The position numbers were made by a program, and so were the translations under genes. From Pseudomonas peli (lineage in GTDB: Bacteria > Pseudomonadota > Gammaproteobacteria > Pseudomonadales > Pseudomonadaceae), in NCBI RefSeq assembly GCF_900099645.1, contig NZ_FMTL01000001.1, positions 1-64,000 of the forward strand: a DNA stretch of 64,000 nt, written 5' to 3'. Positions 60,542 to 64,000 of the stretch are shown one piece after another (position 1 is the stretch's first letter; every line of letters starts with the position of its first letter). Below the pieces are notes generated by a model. It was not told the origin of the DNA and searched no databases. It was given only the letters and a program-made list of their open reading frames with translations.

Positions 60542-61111
60542 TCAACCGCTGAAACGCGCCTCCAGCTGCTGCTTGATCGCCGGCCAGTCGTGATCCGTGA
60601 TGCTGTACAACACGCTGTCGTCCAAACGCCCGTCGGCCAGGCGGCGATGGTTTCGCAGCAGGCCTTCGCGCTGCGCGCCGAGCTTTTCGATGGCACGTTG
60701 CGCGCGTAGGTTGCTCGCAGCGGTTTTTAGCTGAACGCGGACCAGCCCCCAGTGCTCAAAAGCGTGCTTGAGCATCAGGTACTTGATGGTGGTATTGAGG
60801 CCCGTGCCGTGCTGGCTGCGATCCAGCCAGGTCCAGCCGATTTCCGCTGCAGGCAAGCTGTTCATGAAGTCGCCGAAACGGGTGGTGCCCACCAGCTGGT
60901 CGCCCAGGCGAATCACAAAGGGCAAGGCCCGCCCTTCGCGCTGATCAAGCAGCCCTAGGCGGTACCAGTCCAATCGCAGGCTGCCACTCATGTAGATCAA
61001 TTCTTGGCGATTGGCTTCGGCCAGGCTGATCAAAGCCGGGATATCGGCATCGACCATTGGCTCGATGCGCAAACCACCACGTTGCAGGGTAATCAGTTGC
61101 GGCTTGAACAT
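60542..61111 (-). CDS. GNAT-family acetyltransferase (RimJ/RimL-like)
   Basis: 189 residues. It starts MFKPQLITLQRGGLRIEPM. Features are LVGTTRFGDF and EIGWTWLDRSQHGTGLNTTIKYLML, which carries the acetyl-CoA-binding loop, then VQLKTAASNLRAQRAIEKLGAQREGLLRNHR, the hallmark of RimJ/L-type N-acetyltransferases. Target unknown. It precedes the AraC gene in the same operon. Confidence 0.9.
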   Translation of the reverse strand: MFKPQLITLQRGGLRIEPMVDADIPALISLAEANRQELIYMSGSLRLDWYRLGLLDQREGRALPFVIRLGDQLVGTTRFGDFMNSLPAAEIGWTWLDRSQHGTGLNTTIKYLMLKHAFEHWGLVRVQLKTAASNLRAQRAIEKLGAQREGLLRNHRRLADGRLDDSVLYSITDHDWPAIKQQLEARFSG

Positions 61112-61353
61112 AGGGTCCCTCCTCGGACAGAGTCGCAGGCGCGACACGCTAACAGGGCCAACACGTGTGCACAATCCACAACAGCAACAGGTTCTACGCC
61201 AGTGCGACCTTGGTCGTGCCTGACGCATCGCGACTTTGCTGCGAGACTGACACCCATCATCTGCCGTGGACGCTGATGCGGTAGGCTCTGGGCAGCCGCT
61301 GCGCTGCCAGGTAAGACCCCGGCAGCCCCCTATAGTTTGTTTTCGGAGTTTGC

Positions 61354-64000
61354 ATGACCCTGTCTAGCGGGCTGATCGCCGCGGTTGCGCTGATTTACAT
61401 GGCCCTTCTGTTCGCCATCGCCTTCTACGGCGACCGCCGCGCCACGCCCATGCATCCGAAGGTTCGCGCCTGGGTGTACAGCCTGTCGCTGGCGGTGTAC
61501 TGCACCAGCTGGACGTTTTTCGGCGCGGTAGGCCAGGCCGCTGAGCAGCTGTGGTCATTCCTGCCGATTTATCTAGGACCAATCATCGTTCTGGTCTTCA
61601 CCCCCTGGGTGCTGCAGAAGATGGTGATGATCAGCAAACAGGAAAACATCACCTCGATTGCTGACTTTATCGCCGCGCGTTACGGCAAATCCCAGACGCT
61701 GGCTGTAGTAGTGGCGCTGGTTTGCCTGGTGGGCGTATTGCCCTATATCGCCTTGCAGCTCAAAGGCATCGTGCTCGGGGTCAACCTGCTCAGTGGCGCT
61801 GGCGCCGGCGCCAATGGCACCGGCGCTCAGGACACCGCGTTGATCGTCTCACTGGTGCTGGCACTGTTCACAATATTGTTCGGCACTCGCAACCTGGATG
61901 TCACCGAACACCACCGCGGCATGGTCCTGGCAATTGCCTTCGAGTCACTGGTCAAGCTGCTTGCCTTCCTCGCCGTCGGCACGTTTGTGACTTACGGCTT
62001 GTACAACGGTTTTGGCGACTTGTTCAGCCAGGCTAAAGCCAGCACTGAACTGGCGGGCTTCTGGGCAGAAACCGTGAACTGGCCGGCGATGATGACCCAG
62101 ACGGGGCTGGCGATGATCGCCATCATCGCCCTGCCGCGTCAGTTTCATGTGGCCGTGGTGGAAAACATCGAGCCCAAGGATCTGCGCCTGGCGCGCTGGG
62201 TGTTCCCCGCCTACCTGATCCTCGCCGCGTTGTTTGTGGTGCCTATTGCCTTGGCCGGGCAGATGCTGCTGCCGGCCGGTATCACCCCCGACTCCTTCGT
62301 GATCAGCCTGCCGCTGGCCGAAGCCCATCCGGCGCTGGCCATGCTGGCCTTTATCGGCGGCGCATCGGCGGCCACCGGCATGGTAATTGTCGCGTCAGTG
62401 GCGCTGTCGACGATGATTTCCAACGACATGCTGCTGCCTTGGCTGCTGCGCCGGCAGAACACTGAGCGGCCCTTTGAAGCCTTCCGTTACTGGATGCTCA
62501 CCGCGCGACGGGTAAGCATCGTGGTGATTCTGCTGTTGGCCTATGTGTGCTACCGCCTGCTCGGTTCCAACGCCAGCCTGGCAACCATCGGCCAGGTCTC
62601 CTTCGCCGCCATCGGCCAGCTGGCCCCAGCGATGTTCGGCGCACTGGTGTGGAAGCAGGCCAACCGCCAGGGCGTATTCGCCGGGCTGTTCGTGGGCGCG
62701 CTGATCTGGTTCTACACCCTGGTCATGCCACTGGTATCCCGCAGCCTGGGCTGGCCGGTGGATGCCTTACCGGGCATACACACCCTGCTGTACGGGCCGA
62801 TTGGTTTTCAGGTCGACCCGCTGACCCGTGGTGTGGTGCTGTCCCTGGCCGGCAATTTCCTGCTGTTTGCCTGGGTCTCCTACTTCTCGCGCACCCGGGT
62901 GGCCGAGCACTGGCAGGCAGGGCGCTTTATCGGCCATGACCTGGGTAACAAACCGAGTAACCGCAGCATGCTCGCGGTGCAGGTCGGCGACCTGTTGCTG
63001 CTGGCCAACCGTTTTGTCGGTGAAGACCGCGCGCGGCAAAGCTTTATGCGGTTTGCCTACCGCCAGGGCAAGGGCTTCGACCCCAACCAGACCGCCAACA
63101 GTGAATGGATCGCCCACACCGAACGCCTGCTGGCCGGTGTGCTAGGCGCTTCATCGACCCGCGCGGTGGTCAAGGCGGCCATCGAAGGCCGCGAGATGCA
63201 GGTCGAGGATGTGGTGCGCATCGTCGACGAAGCCTCGGAAGTGCTGCAGTTCAACCGTGCGTTGCTGCAAGGCGCGATCGAGAACATCACCCAGGGCATC
63301 AGCGTGGTCGACCAATCGCTGCGCCTGGTGGCCTGGAACCACCGTTATATCGAGCTGTTCAACTACCCCGAGGGCCAGGTGTATGTCGGGCGCCCGGTAG
63401 CTGAACTGATCCGCTTCAACGCCGAGCGCGGCCTGCTCGGCGGCGGTGATATCGAGGAGCACGTCAGCAAACGCCTGTACTGGATGCGCCAGGGCACGGC
63501 GCACACCTCAGAGCGACTGTTCCCCAACGGCCGAGTGATCGAGCTGATCGGCAACCCGATGCCAGGCGGCGGTTTCGTCATGAGTTTCACTGATATCACC
63601 GAGTTCCGTGAAGCCGAGCGCGCACTGAAAGACGCCAACGAAGGCCTGGAACAACGCGTCAGCGAACGCACCCAGGAGCTGTCACAACTGAACCAAGCGC
63701 TGACTGAAGCCAAGGGCGTAGCCGAAGCCGCCAACCAGTCGAAAACCCGCTTTCTGGCCGCCGTCAGCCATGACCTGATGCAGCCGTTGAATGCTGCGCG
63801 GTTGTTCTCCGCCGCCCTGTCCCATCAGGACGACGCCCTGCCCGCCGATGCCCGTGAACTGGTGCGCCACCTAGACAGCTCGCTGCGCTCGGCCGAAGAC
63901 CTGATCAGCGACCTGCTGGACATCTCGCGCTTGGAAAACGGCCGCATCACTCCGGACCGTCATGCCTTTGTGCTGAACAATTTGTTCGACACCTTGGGTG
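61354..64000 (+). CDS. SSS-domain hybrid sensor histidine kinase (CrbS/MxtR-like), 3' end outside window
   Basis: 882 residues are visible, no stop before the window ends. The N-terminal 13-helix sodium/solute-symporter-like domain covers about 1-500. A linker and PAS domain follow at about 640-755 (AIENITQGISVVDQSLRLVAWNHRYIELF), then a coiled coil (NEGLEQRVSERTQELSQLNQAL). The HisKA phospho-acceptor is in FLAAVSHDLMQPLNAARLF. The ATPase and any receiver domain lie beyond the edge. This architecture is shared by acetate-responsive CrbS and by MxtR; CbrA is a more distant alternative. Confidence 0.9.
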   Translation, partial: MTLSSGLIAAVALIYMALLFAIAFYGDRRATPMHPKVRAWVYSLSLAVYCTSWTFFGAVGQAAEQLWSFLPIYLGPIIVLVFTPWVLQKMVMISKQENITSIADFIAARYGKSQTLAVVVALVCLVGVLPYIALQLKGIVLGVNLLSGAGAGANGTGAQDTALIVSLVLALFTILFGTRNLDVTEHHRGMVLAIAFESLVKLLAFLAVGTFVTYGLYNGFGDLFSQAKASTELAGFWAETVNWPAMMTQTGLAMIAIIALPRQFHVAVVENIEPKDLRLARWVFPAYLILAALFVVPIALAGQMLLPAGITPDSFVISLPLAEAHPALAMLAFIGGASAATGMVIVASVALSTMISNDMLLPWLLRRQNTERPFEAFRYWMLTARRVSIVVILLLAYVCYRLLGSNASLATIGQVSFAAIGQLAPAMFGALVWKQANRQGVFAGLFVGALIWFYTLVMPLVSRSLGWPVDALPGIHTLLYGPIGFQVDPLTRGVVLSLAGNFLLFAWVSYFSRTRVAEHWQAGRFIGHDLGNKPSNRSMLAVQVGDLLLLANRFVGEDRARQSFMRFAYRQGKGFDPNQTANSEWIAHTERLLAGVLGASSTRAVVKAAIEGREMQVEDVVRIVDEASEVLQFNRALLQGAIENITQGISVVDQSLRLVAWNHRYIELFNYPEGQVYVGRPVAELIRFNAERGLLGGGDIEEHVSKRLYWMRQGTAHTSERLFPNGRVIELIGNPMPGGGFVMSFTDITEFREAERALKDANEGLEQRVSERTQELSQLNQALTEAKGVAEAANQSKTRFLAAVSHDLMQPLNAARLFSAALSHQDDALPADARELVRHLDSSLRSAEDLISDLLDISRLENGRITPDRHAFVLNNLFDTLG

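Overview
The window is about 64 kb of a GC-rich gammaproteobacterial chromosome that reads throughout as Pseudomonas (sensu lato). The evidence is an EF-P with Arg32 next to the EF-P arginine rhamnosyltransferase EarP, an RssB/RssC-type stress-regulator pair beside tal and dusA, a queF neighbourhood, a fadAB-type thiolase/multifunctional pair, an aroC-MFS-acireductone-dioxygenase-like cluster, a Pf-like filamentous prophage, and short GC-rich intergenic repeats of the kind scattered through Pseudomonas genomes. I cannot name the species.

Layout. 1-14.1 kb is core chromosome: dusA, tal, rssC-rssB, a PilZ protein, mlaA, a HAD-like gene lacking its usual nucleophile, queF, pyrF, two LysR regulators around a TauE/SafE exporter, then efp-earP. 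14.19-26.78 kb is an integrated filamentous phage (inovirus). It lies between two 33-bp direct repeats that correspond to the 3' end of tRNA-Ser(GGA); the complete tRNA is kept at the right end. Its right two thirds follow the Pf order: repressor, small Xis-like DNA-binding proteins, zinc-ribbon small proteins, ssDNA-binding candidate, coat proteins, adsorption protein, gpVI, Zot/gpI, replication initiator, tyrosine integrase, YefM-YoeB toxin-antitoxin. Its left 3.1 kb is AT-rich and holds six same-strand hypothetical genes. Most are followed by an approximately 68-77 bp imperfect palindrome with the architecture of an integron attC site. I read this as a gene-cassette array carried inside the prophage, with no integron integrase in the window. 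This is the most unusual object here.

26.9-39.6 kb returns to core functions: a crotonase, a Cache-domain chemoreceptor, a decayed solute-binding-protein pseudogene, PlsC, a CorA-type transporter, an amidotransferase, the fatty-acid oxidation pair, a rhodanese and a cytochrome c. 39.65-41.36 kb is a one-gene AT-rich island encoding an OLD-family ATPase/TOPRIM nuclease, a candidate phage-defence gene, followed by a multi-hairpin intergenic repeat. 41.7-44.9 kb is the transglutaminase / alpha-E / ATP-grasp operon. 46.6-49.8 kb is an SDR-hydrolase-flavin monooxygenase operon with a divergent AraC regulator.

51-64 kb carries a HAMP-less polytopic chemoreceptor, alkA-ogt alkylation repair, a histidine phosphatase, an acireductone dioxygenase homologue with an altered metal site, an MFS carrier, aroC, an alpha/beta hydrolase, an AraC regulator, a GNAT acetyltransferase, and the 5' part of a large SSS-PAS-histidine kinase of the CrbS/MxtR type that runs off the window. 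Functions are assigned from motifs and recalled family knowledge. No database search was possible.
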